This document shows positions 24,841 to 33,540 of a stretch of 64,000 nt of DNA, in pieces (position 1 is the stretch's first letter; every line of letters starts with the position of its first letter). The stretch is taken from NCBI GenBank assembly GCA_002413785.1, contig DHXR01000025.1, forward strand, positions 1 to 64,000, written 5' to 3'. The notes under the pieces were generated by a model. That model was not told the DNA's origin, ran no database searches, and saw only the letters and a list, made by a program, of their open reading frames with translations. Both the position numbers and the translations under genes were made by a program. Source of the DNA: Mucilaginibacter sp. UBA5151. GTDB lineage: Bacteria > Bacteroidota > Bacteroidia > Sphingobacteriales > Sphingobacteriaceae.

Positions 24841-26370
24841 TTAATTTGCACCCAATACAATCGAGTCAAGTCCTCTTTGCGTTCCATCAGGTCCAACGGC
24901 AATTATATCTTTAAATACAACAGTTGTGCCCGGTGTAACGGTATTCATTATACTGCGCATTGCGCTTGTTAATTCATTTCCCGTAGCAGATAACGTAATA
25001 ACATCCTGGCGGGGTTTAGCAATCATTAATGTAAAACGGGTAACATTAAATGTGGCGTCAAATTCAAAATTAGCAAGTTTAGCGAACACCCTGTCCTGCG
25101 CCCTTATATTGGCTGCACTTGTATTGCCGCTGCTCTTGCCTGCAAATTCAGCCTTTGGATCAGGAATACGTTTAACACGAAACAAAGAACTTCCTAAATT
25201 GGCAGGCTTCCCTTTTGTTAATTCGCCCGAAACAATAATAGTGGCCGGGCCTATAGTTGTCACATTAGCACTCCAACCCTCGGCCGTCTTTGTAATGCTC
25301 CCGCCGGTCATACTTACCCTAAGGTCTTTTTCAGCAATACCTGGTGCCGAAATCGCAAGCGGATTTGGAAGCCCAATGTACAAAACATTCATTTTTTGGG
25401 GCGACACAACCGCCGACGGCCTTGCTACCTGGTATGTTTGAGTTGGCAAAGGGTATGTTTTGCTTCCGTCAGGCCCTTTCACAACTATTGAACCTGAATA
25501 AGTAAAACTCCCTTCTTTTGACGTGTTAATGGTGTATTTACCCTTACCATCACTCACAGGGATACGTGACCCGTTAATCGTAATTTCCGGTGTTGATTGT
25601 GAATCGTATGCTGTTAAAAATATGTCGGCAGTATAAGGCTGCCCGGCTATTACATAACTTGTAGGGGCAACGGCAACGCCATTAAATTTGTCTAATGTCA
25701 CCAGGGCCTGGTCCAATCTTCCCAATATCTTTTTAACAACTTCGTTTTCAGCATTTTTAATATCCGCCTGGATTTTGGCTAAGGTAGTTAGTGATGCCCC
25801 TAAGGGTATACCGTCACCAAAATAAGCCTCTTCCCATGTCTTTTGCGGACCGGTAGTTGGTTTCGGCGCATCTGCGTTGAGCGAGAAGTTAACCCCCTCC
25901 TGCTCTTTAGGGGTCAATAAATCAAATAATGCTTTACGGGTAGCACGAATTTTTTGACCTAACTCCTCACCTTTTTTACCTGCAATCATAATATGTGGTG
26001 ATACATCAAGGTTTTCTCTTTTATCCACATCACCTGTGCTTGGATTAATGCCGCCGCCTACTGCAAGCAGCTCTTCCTTCAAAGCATTAACATAATCGGA
26101 TAGTGCTTTAGCAACGTTACTGGCATCTTTAGCCCTTTTATAAATTGGCTCTGCTCTATCTTTTTGTTCTTTAAGTTTTGTAGCTTCAAAAGTTGAATAA
26201 GTAGCCTGGATACCGTTGTTAACGTTCACAGTTGAGTTGTCCAAACTTACCCGTATATTTTTAAAGGCATCCATTAAAGCATCCGGTACACTTAAGGCCA
26301 CTAAGCCCAATAGTACCAGGTACAGGATACCCATCATTCGTTGTCTTGGGGTTTGCTTACCTCCGGCCAT
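24841..26370 (-). CDS. gldM: Type IX secretion / gliding motor protein GldM (PorM)
   Basis: 509 aa. N-terminus MAGGKQTPRQRMMGILYLVLLG with one transmembrane helix about 13-33, then four periplasmic domains rich in beta strands. GldM rotates as a dimer inside the GldL pentamer, powered by the proton gradient, and reaches across the periplasm to the GldKN ring. The conserved N-terminal R/RMM motif is present. 41 bp after gldL. Confidence 0.95.
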   Translation of the reverse strand: MAGGKQTPRQRMMGILYLVLLGLVALSVPDALMDAFKNIRVSLDNSTVNVNNGIQATYSTFEATKLKEQKDRAEPIYKRAKDASNVAKALSDYVNALKEELLAVGGGINPSTGDVDKRENLDVSPHIMIAGKKGEELGQKIRATRKALFDLLTPKEQEGVNFSLNADAPKPTTGPQKTWEEAYFGDGIPLGASLTTLAKIQADIKNAENEVVKKILGRLDQALVTLDKFNGVAVAPTSYVIAGQPYTADIFLTAYDSQSTPEITINGSRIPVSDGKGKYTINTSKEGSFTYSGSIVVKGPDGSKTYPLPTQTYQVARPSAVVSPQKMNVLYIGLPNPLAISAPGIAEKDLRVSMTGGSITKTAEGWSANVTTIGPATIIVSGELTKGKPANLGSSLFRVKRIPDPKAEFAGKSSGNTSAANIRAQDRVFAKLANFEFDATFNVTRFTLMIAKPRQDVITLSATGNELTSAMRSIMNTVTPGTTVVFKDIIAVGPDGTQRGLDSIVLGAN

Positions 26371-26411
26371 GTGCTTTAAATGTTATATTTTTACTAATCA
26401 AACCCTTTATA

Positions 26412-27221
26412 TTAACTATTAACACGTGGCTGGTTCATGGCCGAAAGCATGTTACCATATATTGAATTCAATGTTGCCAGGTTTTTTGCTAAACGTGAAA
26501 CCTCATCCTTAAACAGTTTTGCATCTCCTGCCGAAGCATTGAAATTTTGTACTGTGGCTGACATATCCTGGTAAAACTTGTTCATTGATTTTAAATGATT
26601 GCTCGAATCCTGCAATTCCAGTTCATACACGGCATTTAATTGGGTGAGGTTCTTAGCCATCTTATTTACCTGGTCGTGGTACGATTTTGAATCGATATTG
26701 GTACTGGCAATTTCATTTAAGTTTACTGAGGCTTTTTCAAAAGCGCTGTTCAGGCTATCGTAGCTCGCAGTCGCCTGTTTCACCTTATTGGTGAAAGCTA
26801 CGGTAGCGTCGCCTGCATCAGTAACCCGCGAAATAGAATTTACCTTGTCGCCAAATGTCCTTAAGCCGCTTGCAAGGCTGTCGATAAGTTCAGGTCCGAT
26901 CTTTGCTTCGGCCAGCATTTGGTCTAAAGCGGCAGTATTTGAAAAACTGTCGCCGCCGCCTAATTTCTTTGCAGTTGATTTTGGCACGTCCCCGTCAAAA
27001 TCCTCGTCCAGTTCAGGGTAAGCCCGTCTCCAGTCAAGTTCCTTTTCATCCCGTTGAAAGCCCAGCAGGAAAAACAATATTGCTTCGGTAGATAAACCGC
27101 CGGCAATAAAATAGGTAGCTCCCGGCCAGTGGAGGATCTTAAACATCAGTCCGATAATAACGACTGTTGCGCCCCATGACACGATATTATTAATTCCGTA
27201 AGGTTGTTTCTTCCCGCCCAT
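26412..27221 (-). CDS. gldL: Type IX secretion / gliding motor protein GldL (PorL)
   Basis: 269 aa. Two transmembrane helices about 14-30 and 34-53, with the conserved proton-pathway glutamate Glu46 in GGLSTEAILFF. The rest is a cytoplasmic helical domain. GldL pentamers form the stator that turns GldM. The gene order K-L-M-N is the standard one. Confidence 0.95.
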   Translation of the reverse strand: MGGKKQPYGINNIVSWGATVVIIGLMFKILHWPGATYFIAGGLSTEAILFFLLGFQRDEKELDWRRAYPELDEDFDGDVPKSTAKKLGGGDSFSNTAALDQMLAEAKIGPELIDSLASGLRTFGDKVNSISRVTDAGDATVAFTNKVKQATASYDSLNSAFEKASVNLNEIASTNIDSKSYHDQVNKMAKNLTQLNAVYELELQDSSNHLKSMNKFYQDMSATVQNFNASAGDAKLFKDEVSRLAKNLATLNSIYGNMLSAMNQPRVNS

Positions 27222-27264
27222 AATAATTAAAAAAAGGTTTGTTTATACTTGATTTTTTGTTTGC

Positions 27265-28578
27265 TTATCTTTTGTCTTTAATGTCGCGGCCTAAATAGTG
27301 GGTTACACAACGGAAGCCGATATACGATTTTGCAGTATCCTGATACTCAAAGGTACGTGTTGAATTTTGAAGAAAATAGCCGATATCTTTCCATGATCCG
27401 CCCCTTACAACTTTACGTTTTAACACAGCAGGGTCGCTTGGTTTGGCTTCATATTCTAATGTTGGCGCAAGGTCATGAACAAAACTGGATGCTGATTCAT
27501 CAAATGCTGACGAGGTCCATTCGGCTACATTTCCGGCCATATTATAAAGCCCGTAGTCATTGGGAAAATATGATTTTACGTTTACGGTATAAGCGCCGCC
27601 ATCGTCGGTATAGTTACCGCGACCGGGTTTAAAGTTTGCCAGTAAACAGCCTTTTGCATTTTTTATGTAAGGGCCGCCCCATGGGTAGTCGGTACCAATT
27701 CTGCCGCCGCGTGCCGCGTATTCAAATTCAGCTTCGGTAGGCAACCTGTAAGGTGAACGTTTTGCAAGGTGTCTTTTATCTTTATAGGCCTCATTATAGC
27801 GTGTGCGCCATAAAGTAAAAGCCCTTGCCTGGCGCCAGGTTACCCCAACAACAGGGTAATTGCGGTAGGCGGGATGTGAGAAATAACTTTCGGTCATCGG
27901 CTCATTTGCAGCATACGAAAAATCGCTGAGCCAAACTAAGGTATCGGGATAAACCGGAACGGTATCCCTCAAAATGAAATCAGAACGTTTCTTTGTTTTA
28001 TCGTCTTTATAATCGGCTGCATTACGCAATACGATAGTTGCGACGTTATATTTTAACAAATGAACATCCACTTCGTTGCGGTCAAATAAGCGGTCCTGGC
28101 CCTGATAAAACATTCCCTGCAATTTGGCAGCCGATGAGGTATTACCCTTTTTAGGACTCATTACGGGATATTTTTTTACATAATCCCAGTTAATGTATTT
28201 TTTTCCGTTGGTACTTGCCGGGGCGCCTTTTCCCGGAGTAAGGTAATATTTGGGATCGTTAAGGTAATTGGTAATGGCAATTGAATCGCGCACCCAGTTT
28301 ACAAACTGCCTGTATTGACTGTTGGTGATGGCGGTTTGGTCCATAAAAAATGGCGGGATGGTAACTTGTTTGGTTTGGGCAATTTGAGCGAAAGTAATAT
28401 CCTGGTCAGTTTGCCCCATAAGAAAAGAGCCGCCCGGAATATAAACCATGCCATACGGGACTTCTGCCCTGAATGATCGTTGCGGAACGCCGGTTAATTC
28501 TCCCCGGTCCCCCCCCTTGCTGCAGCCGCCTAATATCCCGCAAGCTAAAACCCCAATTAAAAAGTATATCTGCTTCAT
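27265..28578 (-). CDS. gldK: Type IX secretion / gliding lipoprotein GldK (PorK)
   Basis: 437 aa. Signal peptide with lipobox LGGC (about 16-19) and a formylglycine-generating-enzyme/sulfatase-modifying domain covering most of the protein: GMVYIPGGSFLMGQ, PYRLPTEAEFEYAARGG, NVAEWTSSAF, VVRGGSW. In GldK the fold is structural, forming outer-membrane rings with GldN. First gene of gldKLMN. No porP gene lies upstream, unlike Porphyromonas. Confidence 0.94.
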   Translation of the reverse strand: MKQIYFLIGVLACGILGGCSKGGDRGELTGVPQRSFRAEVPYGMVYIPGGSFLMGQTDQDITFAQIAQTKQVTIPPFFMDQTAITNSQYRQFVNWVRDSIAITNYLNDPKYYLTPGKGAPASTNGKKYINWDYVKKYPVMSPKKGNTSSAAKLQGMFYQGQDRLFDRNEVDVHLLKYNVATIVLRNAADYKDDKTKKRSDFILRDTVPVYPDTLVWLSDFSYAANEPMTESYFSHPAYRNYPVVGVTWRQARAFTLWRTRYNEAYKDKRHLAKRSPYRLPTEAEFEYAARGGRIGTDYPWGGPYIKNAKGCLLANFKPGRGNYTDDGGAYTVNVKSYFPNDYGLYNMAGNVAEWTSSAFDESASSFVHDLAPTLEYEAKPSDPAVLKRKVVRGGSWKDIGYFLQNSTRTFEYQDTAKSYIGFRCVTHYLGRDIKDKR

Positions 28579-28965
28579 TTTAAAATCAAAATTCAGTTAT
28601 GTGAATATAACATAATGTGACCCCCGAATATATTAAATTTGCTTCATCAAAACGTGAAAAACATTTTTTTCAATCAAATTTATGTTAATTTTAATTGAAA
28701 TAACATAAACCTATAGCTAATAAACGCATAATCTAAACTAAATCGCGCTTACAATAATGCTAAATACTTTGCATTTATACGATATTCCCGTAAAAATAGT
28801 TGCAAAAAGGTTAACTTATTCATTAATATTTTCGCTACGTTAAGCAATTTGATTGGTGATTTAAGTTGACTACAACCGTGTTCAACGGTTTAAATGTTAT
28901 AATTTGATATGATTAATCCCATTTCATCCGCAAAATGATCTCCATTAACTTAAAACTAAAATACG
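28579..28965. promoter_or_regulatory. A+T-rich region upstream of gldK with a candidate -7 box
   Basis: 387 bp without a gene. On the minus strand TAAATTTG (28682 to 28675) matches TAnnTTTG and would give a ~90-nt leader for gldKLMN. No clear -33 TTG at normal spacing. Otherwise I see only A+T-rich sequence; the hemD gene ends at its far side, so the region may also carry that gene's terminator, but no strong hairpin is visible. Confidence 0.35.
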
Positions 28966-29745
28966 CTATTTGTTTACCTGCTTACAATATTGCTCTATGG
29001 CCATTGTCATTGATGGCGCTATTGGAGACGGCGCCGGAATGTCTAAAATCAATCCTGCTTCAAGCACTGCTTTGTGTGTTGTTGCACCAAAAGCCGCTAT
29101 CCTGGTATTATTTTGTTTAAAGTCGGGAAAGTTTTTATAAAGTGACTGGATACTCGAAGGGCTGAAAAAGGCAATTACATCATAAAAAACTTCAGCCAGG
29201 TCGGAAAGGTCGCTGCAAACGGTGCGAAACAACACAGCAGGCGTAAAATTATAACCGTTTTCAAGCAAAAACTTTTGTGTTTCCTCAGCGGCGACATCTG
29301 AGCATGGATAAAGAAATTTTTCAGCTGCGTGTTTTTTCAATACTTCGGCCAGGTCGGACGCAGTTTGCTTGCCAAAAAAAATTTTCCTTTTACGATACTG
29401 GATATATTTTTGCAGATAGAGCGCTATCGTTTCTGACAGACAGAAATATTTCATTTCCACCGGAACATCAAAACGCATCTCCTCACATATCCTGAAGAAA
29501 TGATCAGCGGAGTTACGGCTGGTAAAAATCACGGCGCTAAAATCTGCAAGGTTGATCTTCTCCTTCCGAAAATCTTTGGCCGGGACACCTTCCACATGTA
29601 TAAATGATCTGAAATCAATTTTCAAATTAAGCTTTTTAGCAAGCTCGGCATAAGGATTTTTGTCATTTTCAGGTTTGGGCAAGGTAACCAATATGCTTTT
29701 AACCTTTTTCTTTCTATCTTCCAAATTCAATTCGTGTAACTGCAA
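28966..29745 (-). CDS. hemD: Uroporphyrinogen-III synthase family protein
   Basis: 259 aa; two-domain HemD fold recognisable by ILVTLPKP at the start, VIFTSRNSADHFF about 68-80, and the C-terminal VIAFFSPSSIQSLYKNFP, RIAAFGATTHKAVLEAGL. HemD closes hydroxymethylbilane to uroporphyrinogen III for heme and sirohaem. Sequence identity within the family is low, so the call rests on the pattern. It is 3 bp downstream of the DUF4271 gene and adjacent to the T9SS operon. Confidence 0.75.
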   Translation of the reverse strand: MQLHELNLEDRKKKVKSILVTLPKPENDKNPYAELAKKLNLKIDFRSFIHVEGVPAKDFRKEKINLADFSAVIFTSRNSADHFFRICEEMRFDVPVEMKYFCLSETIALYLQKYIQYRKRKIFFGKQTASDLAEVLKKHAAEKFLYPCSDVAAEETQKFLLENGYNFTPAVLFRTVCSDLSDLAEVFYDVIAFFSPSSIQSLYKNFPDFKQNNTRIAAFGATTHKAVLEAGLILDIPAPSPIAPSMTMAIEQYCKQVNK

Positions 29746-29748
29746 AAT

Positions 29749-30708
29749 TTATATATTAATTGCCTTAATTAATATTAAAACGGGGCAAATTTCGAGGGCA
29801 CAAAGATAGACAAATAAATAAAATTTATGAAATCGAAAATTGGAAATAACGTTTAAACTGTTCCGCAAGTATTGCCACGCAAATATAATGGCAATTAAAA
29901 CCAGGGTAAAAGTTAACAACTGGGGTATAAACCGGCTGGCCAGCAAACTAAAACATAAGCCAACTGATAAAAAAACAAATGCAAAATTAAAATAGGTTAA
30001 GTTCAATATGGCTATGTACCCGCTTACCATGCGGTTAGCATCAAAAACAAAACCGATAAATTTTAATACAATAAACTTAACTGCTGATAATAACCCGATG
30101 ATAAGCGAAAATGACATAAAAAGCTGGAAGCCGCTTAATGTGTAACTATTATTACGATAAACAGTTAGCTGGTACAAAACCAGGCCAGATGTTAAACAGA
30201 ATAATAAAAACAAGCCGATAAAAGCCCATGAATTTATCAGCCCCCCCTCTTTATCCGTTTGCGAAAGGGCGTTTTTGTTGTAAAACGATTGCAGCACATT
30301 TTTTATATCCCTACTTAAAAAAAGGTTTAACAGGGCGGTAAATATAAATAATCCTAAAACTACGGCAATAATCCAGGGGTCACGCGAATTCCTGACTTTT
30401 CCGCTAATGACTAATGCTTTATGCTTTAAAAGACGTGAGGGGTTTGAAAACAGATCCAAAAAATTATTTTTATAAATACTTGTGAGAAACTGGTTCCCGC
30501 GCATGGAATCAGGCACTATATAAAACATAGCGATGGAATCTTCCACAAACTTCTGCCTGCTGGCTTTGGCTATTGCTGCTGAATCAGGAGATGGCAAAGC
30601 TGCTAAATCTAAATGGCGATTCTCCTTTGCGGCGACGGTGTCTTGCCGGGCATAAACCGCCAAACAGGAAAATGAAATAAGTAAAAAACAAAAAAATGTA
30701 AACCGCAT
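29749..30708 (-). CDS. DUF4271 multi-pass membrane protein
   Basis: 319 aa. Signal peptide about 1-20 (SCLAVYA), a ~90-residue extracytoplasmic segment with RGNQFLTSIY and NNFLDLFSNPSRLL, then about six or seven transmembrane helices from 113 to the end. This matches the Bacteroidota DUF4271 pattern. Function unknown. Its tight pairing with the HemD-like gene (3 bp) and its place beside gldKLMN suggest cotranscription, not necessarily a shared function. Confidence 0.7.
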   Translation of the reverse strand: MRFTFFCFLLISFSCLAVYARQDTVAAKENRHLDLAALPSPDSAAIAKASRQKFVEDSIAMFYIVPDSMRGNQFLTSIYKNNFLDLFSNPSRLLKHKALVISGKVRNSRDPWIIAVVLGLFIFTALLNLFLSRDIKNVLQSFYNKNALSQTDKEGGLINSWAFIGLFLLFCLTSGLVLYQLTVYRNNSYTLSGFQLFMSFSLIIGLLSAVKFIVLKFIGFVFDANRMVSGYIAILNLTYFNFAFVFLSVGLCFSLLASRFIPQLLTFTLVLIAIIFAWQYLRNSLNVISNFRFHKFYLFVYLCALEICPVLILIKAINI

Positions 30709-30813
30709 TTTTGTCCGGGGAATGCCTTTAAATTACTGAGCTGCAAAATTACCTTAATAATTGGTTGTTTTATAGGCCCACTTTTAATTTTGTGTTAAAT
30801 TATGGGGTTTGTT

Positions 30814-30879
30814 GGAATGTTGTAAGGTTGTAACCTTGGAATGTTGCTTTATAAAAGCCCCTTAACCTTACAACATTTC
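30814..30879. repeat. GGAATGTTG-word hairpin
   Basis: GGAATGTTGTAAGGTTGT (30814-30831) pairs with TTAACCTTACAACATTTC (30862-30879) at about 15 of 18 positions; GGAATGTTG occurs twice in the left part. It ends 1 nt before the -7 box at 30881. It belongs to the class of word-repeat hairpins in this window. Confidence 0.55.
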
Positions 30880-30880
30880 A

Positions 30881-30938
30881 TACCTTTGCCCCGATGGCCG
30901 GAATAGAATTCTCGTCTGATTTTCAATTAGTTAAATAA
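30881..30938 (+). pseudogene. Possible remnant of a hemW promoter and start
   Basis: TACCTTTG (30881-30888), CCCCG, then ATG 30894 opening a 14-codon ORF, MAGIEFSSDFQLVK. The first four residues and the promoter layout match hemW at 32304-32328 (MAGIYIHIP). The shared 17 bp are 30885-30901 and 32308-32324. It may be the original hemW start left behind when the toxin-antitoxin module entered. It could also be an unrelated short leader ORF, since YCCCGATG after a -7 box occurs elsewhere here (51983-51990). Confidence 0.4.
30885..30901 (+). repeat. 17-bp direct repeat, left copy
   Basis: TTTGCCCCGATGGCCGG, identical to 32308-32324. The two copies enclose 1.4 kb with the HTH/AbiEii module. The right copy holds the start codon of hemW. 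Confidence 0.65.
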
Positions 30939-31138
30939 CCATAGTAACAAATGGGTAACAACTGCGGATGCGTACTAACAGCCTGATGCAGGCCCTCGGC
31001 CCCTTTTGTATCTTGAACTTAATTGATTTTTTTAAAAATGAAGAAATCCAATTTCTAAACTGACCAGGTCTTGGTAAGTAAAAACCATAGATCGAAGTTG
31101 AAGAATTAAAAACAATTTTACATAGTCTATATTAATTA

Positions 31139-31158
31139 AACAAAATTGTTTATATTTG
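31139..31158 (+). promoter_or_regulatory. -7 box and candidate operator of the HTH/AbiEii module
   Basis: AAACAA-AA-TTGTTT inverted repeat (31139-31152) overlaps TATATTTG (31151-31158), a match to TAnnTTTG, which ends 3 nt before ATG 31162. The HTH product could bind the inverted repeat and repress its own operon. No -33 TTG at proper spacing. The bases 30939-31138 hold a possible 11-codon ORF at 30951-30986 (MGNNCGCVLTA) and nothing else I can name. Confidence 0.5.
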
Positions 31159-31161
31159 TAT

Positions 31162-31608
31162 ATGACAACTGATATAAATCTAATAAAGGGATTACATCCA
31201 GGCATTATTTTGGAACGCGAGCTTAAAAAAAGAAAGCTTGCAAAGAGCCGCTTTGCCCTTTCTTTACAAGAATATCCACAAGTACTTGGGGAAATAACAA
31301 AAGGTAAAAGAAAAATGAACATTCCCCTTGCCCTTAAAATTGAACACGCTTTAGGATTTGAAGAAGGGTATTTAATGATGCTTCAGCTATTTTATGATAT
31401 TAGACAGGAAAAGCAAAGGCAGCATAAAGATATACATCCTGATCTGTCAAAATTTAGACCTGTTCTTTTTTGGGATACTAAAATGGATAAAATTGATTGG
31501 GTAAATCAAAAGCAAGCCGTTATTAAAAGAGTATTGGAAAGAGGGAATGATCAGGAAAAAAAAGAGCTTGAACGTTTTTACGGAAAAGAAGAACTTATTA
31601 TCGCGTAG
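31162..31608 (+). CDS. XRE/HigA-like helix-turn-helix antitoxin
   Basis: 148 aa from ATG 31162 (a TTG at 31156 lies in the -7 box). N-terminal HigA-type segment: GLHPGIILERELKKRKLAKS, then the helix-turn-helix with FALSLQEYPQVLGEITKGKR. The ~65-residue C-terminal part has FRPVLFWDTKMDKIDWVNQKQ, where partner binding is likely. It is 25 bp ahead of an AbiEii-type toxin gene. Usual AbiEi antitoxins have a winged helix plus AbiEi_3 domain, so this HigA-like partner is a different antitoxin type. Confidence 0.75.
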   Translation: MTTDINLIKGLHPGIILERELKKRKLAKSRFALSLQEYPQVLGEITKGKRKMNIPLALKIEHALGFEEGYLMMLQLFYDIRQEKQRQHKDIHPDLSKFRPVLFWDTKMDKIDWVNQKQAVIKRVLERGNDQEKKELERFYGKEELIIA

Positions 31609-31633
31609 TAAACAATATTAGTTAAGCAAAGTT

Positions 31634-32281
31634 ATGCTGCATTGGAATACGGTAACGCCTTTATTGAAGTCTTCTCTTGAAACCCTAATGGACGCGGATG
31701 TGTTTTCTTCTTTCAGAATAGTTGGTGGCACCTCATTAAGCCTTCAAATTGGGCACAGAATGTCGGATGATATTGACCTTTTTACTGATGCGCCCTATGA
31801 TAATATTGACTTTGAGGAAATAAATATTTATTTAAAAGCAACGTTTCCTTATGTTGATAGATCGAATATCAATTTAATTGGAATGGGTACATCATACTTC
31901 ATTGGTAATAATGATCATGATGCAGTTAAGTTAGACCTATTTTACACAGATACATTTATTAGGGAAGTATTTGAAGAAAATCGAATTAGGATGGCGACCG
32001 TTGAAGAAATTATTGCTATGAAAATCGATGTTGTTTCGAGGGTAGGTAGAAAAAAAGACTTTTGGGACTTACATGAATTACTTGGAAATTATTCATTAGA
32101 ACAAATGTTATTCTTACACGAAGAGCGCTATCCTTATGACCACGATCCCAATCTTATTCTGAAAAACTTTACAGATTTCGGAAAGGCGGATAATGATTTT
32201 GAACCCACATGCCTTAACGGAAAATATTGGGAGGTTATCAAACTCGATCTTTTAGAAGTTTTAGACGACCATAATAATTAA
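31634..32281 (+). CDS. AbiEii/AbiGii-family nucleotidyltransferase toxin
   Basis: 215 aa. Nucleotidyltransferase motif I GGTSLSLQ (31-38) followed by S-D-D-I-D-L-F with D46 and D48 as metal ligands; motif III in VKLDLFY; and the AbiEii/DUF1814 signature MKIDVVSRVGRKKDFWDLHEL. The family adds nucleotides to RNA targets such as tRNA acceptor ends (MenT) and mediates abortive infection or growth arrest. All key residues look intact. More A+T-rich than hemW next to it. Confidence 0.85.
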   Translation: MLHWNTVTPLLKSSLETLMDADVFSSFRIVGGTSLSLQIGHRMSDDIDLFTDAPYDNIDFEEINIYLKATFPYVDRSNINLIGMGTSYFIGNNDHDAVKLDLFYTDTFIREVFEENRIRMATVEEIIAMKIDVVSRVGRKKDFWDLHELLGNYSLEQMLFLHEERYPYDHDPNLILKNFTDFGKADNDFEPTCLNGKYWEVIKLDLLEVLDDHNN

Positions 32282-32284
32282 GCA

Positions 32285-32311
32285 TTGATGGGTAATTAAT
32301 ATCTATTTTTG
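32285..32311 (+). promoter_or_regulatory. hemW promoter
   Basis: TTG (32285-32287), 16 nt, TATTTTTG (32304-32311), CCCCG, ATG 32317. It fits the Bacteroidota TTG/TAnnTTTG pattern with slightly short spacing. It lies in the 35-bp gap after the AbiEii gene, so hemW keeps its own promoter although it follows the toxin gene. Confidence 0.55.
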
Positions 32312-32324
32312 CCCCGATGGCCGG
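32308..32324 (+). repeat. 17-bp direct repeat, right copy (hemW start)
   Basis: TTTGCCCCGATGGCCGG, identical to 30885-30901; it spans the end of the -7 box and the first codons of hemW. Confidence 0.65.
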
Positions 32325-33438
32325 CATCTATATTCATATCCCATTTTGCAAACAGGCATGTTATTACTGCGACTTTCATTTCAGCACGTCGCTAAAATAT
32401 AAAGATGAACTTTTACAGGCGCTTATAAAAGAGATCAGCCTGCAAAAAAACTACCTGGAGGGCGAAACCGTTGAGACTATTTATTTTGGCGGCGGAACGC
32501 CTTCCCTGCTAAGCGCGGATGAAATAAATTTACTCGTTGGCACCATTACAGGTTTACATACCGTTTCATCAAGTGCCGAAATTACTTTAGAGGCAAATCC
32601 GGATGATCTGAATAAAGAAAAACTGCAATCACTTCGCCAAACCGATGTTAACCGTTTCAGCATCGGCATCCAGTCGTTTTTTGATGATGACCTGGAATGG
32701 ATGAACCGGGTACACCGCGGCAATGAAGCAGAAGCATCGGTAAAAAGGGCGCAGGATGCCGGATTTGAAAATATAACCGTAGATCTGATTTATGGCTACC
32801 CCCTGTTAAACGACCAAAAATGGAAATATAACCTCGATAAAGTTTTTGAATTGGGCGTACCCCATATTTCATCCTACTCCATGACGGTGGAGCCAAAAAC
32901 CGCGCTGGCAGCGTTTATAAAAAAGAAAAAACAAGCAGAAATGAACGATCAGCAAAGTGCCGAACAGTTTATTTTACTGATGGATGCCATGCAGCAAAAG
33001 GGTTTTGAGCACTACGAAATATCAAATTTTTGCAAACCAGGGCATTATTCAAGGCATAACGCCAATTACTGGAAAGGGGTAAAATACCTGGGCATCGGTC
33101 CCTCTGCACACTCGTACAACGGCGAAACAAGGCAATGGAACATTGCCAATAACGCAAAATACATACAGGCTTTGGAAACAGGCCAGGTACCTGCCGAAAC
33201 CGAGGTGTTAACGGAAGCAGACCGCCTGAATGAATACATCATGACTTCCCTCCGCACCATCTGGGGCCTTGATCTTGATAAACTCAATTCCATTGCCGCC
33301 GGATCAGCGGGCCAGTTGCTCATAGCTGCACGGCGTTTTTTTGAAAACCAGTGGATCGAACAAAAGGACAGCATAATTTACCTTACCCCGATGGGTAAAT
33401 TATATGCGGATCATATCGCTTCGGGGTTATTTTTTTAG
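32317..33438 (+). CDS. hemW: Radical SAM heme chaperone HemW
   Basis: 373 aa. Radical SAM cluster motif CKQACYYCDF (C11, C15, C18) at the very N-terminus, FGGGTPS at about 51-57, and a C-terminal HemN-like domain. HemW lacks the extra Cys (CxxxCxxCxC) of true oxygen-independent coproporphyrinogen oxidase HemN, and here the position is Phe, so the heme-chaperone call is preferred. It helps insert heme into respiratory enzymes, which fits the oxidase cluster in this window. Confidence 0.88.
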   Translation: MAGIYIHIPFCKQACYYCDFHFSTSLKYKDELLQALIKEISLQKNYLEGETVETIYFGGGTPSLLSADEINLLVGTITGLHTVSSSAEITLEANPDDLNKEKLQSLRQTDVNRFSIGIQSFFDDDLEWMNRVHRGNEAEASVKRAQDAGFENITVDLIYGYPLLNDQKWKYNLDKVFELGVPHISSYSMTVEPKTALAAFIKKKKQAEMNDQQSAEQFILLMDAMQQKGFEHYEISNFCKPGHYSRHNANYWKGVKYLGIGPSAHSYNGETRQWNIANNAKYIQALETGQVPAETEVLTEADRLNEYIMTSLRTIWGLDLDKLNSIAAGSAGQLLIAARRFFENQWIEQKDSIIYLTPMGKLYADHIASGLFF

Positions 33439-33540
33439 ACGTTTATTTATACGCTTCGCTATTTTATTCCGTTATTTTGCAGGCTCTCCGGTGTACCGGC
33501 TGTCATTTTGCCTGTGCAAATCCGCAAAGCGATACAAAAT

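Noticed and set aside
27265..28578. Active formylglycine-generating enzyme
   Set aside because: Gene order with gldLMN and the lipobox identify GldK, where the fold is structural.
32317..33438. Oxygen-independent coproporphyrinogen oxidase (HemN)
   Set aside because: The fourth Cys of CxxxCxxCxC is absent, which marks HemW.
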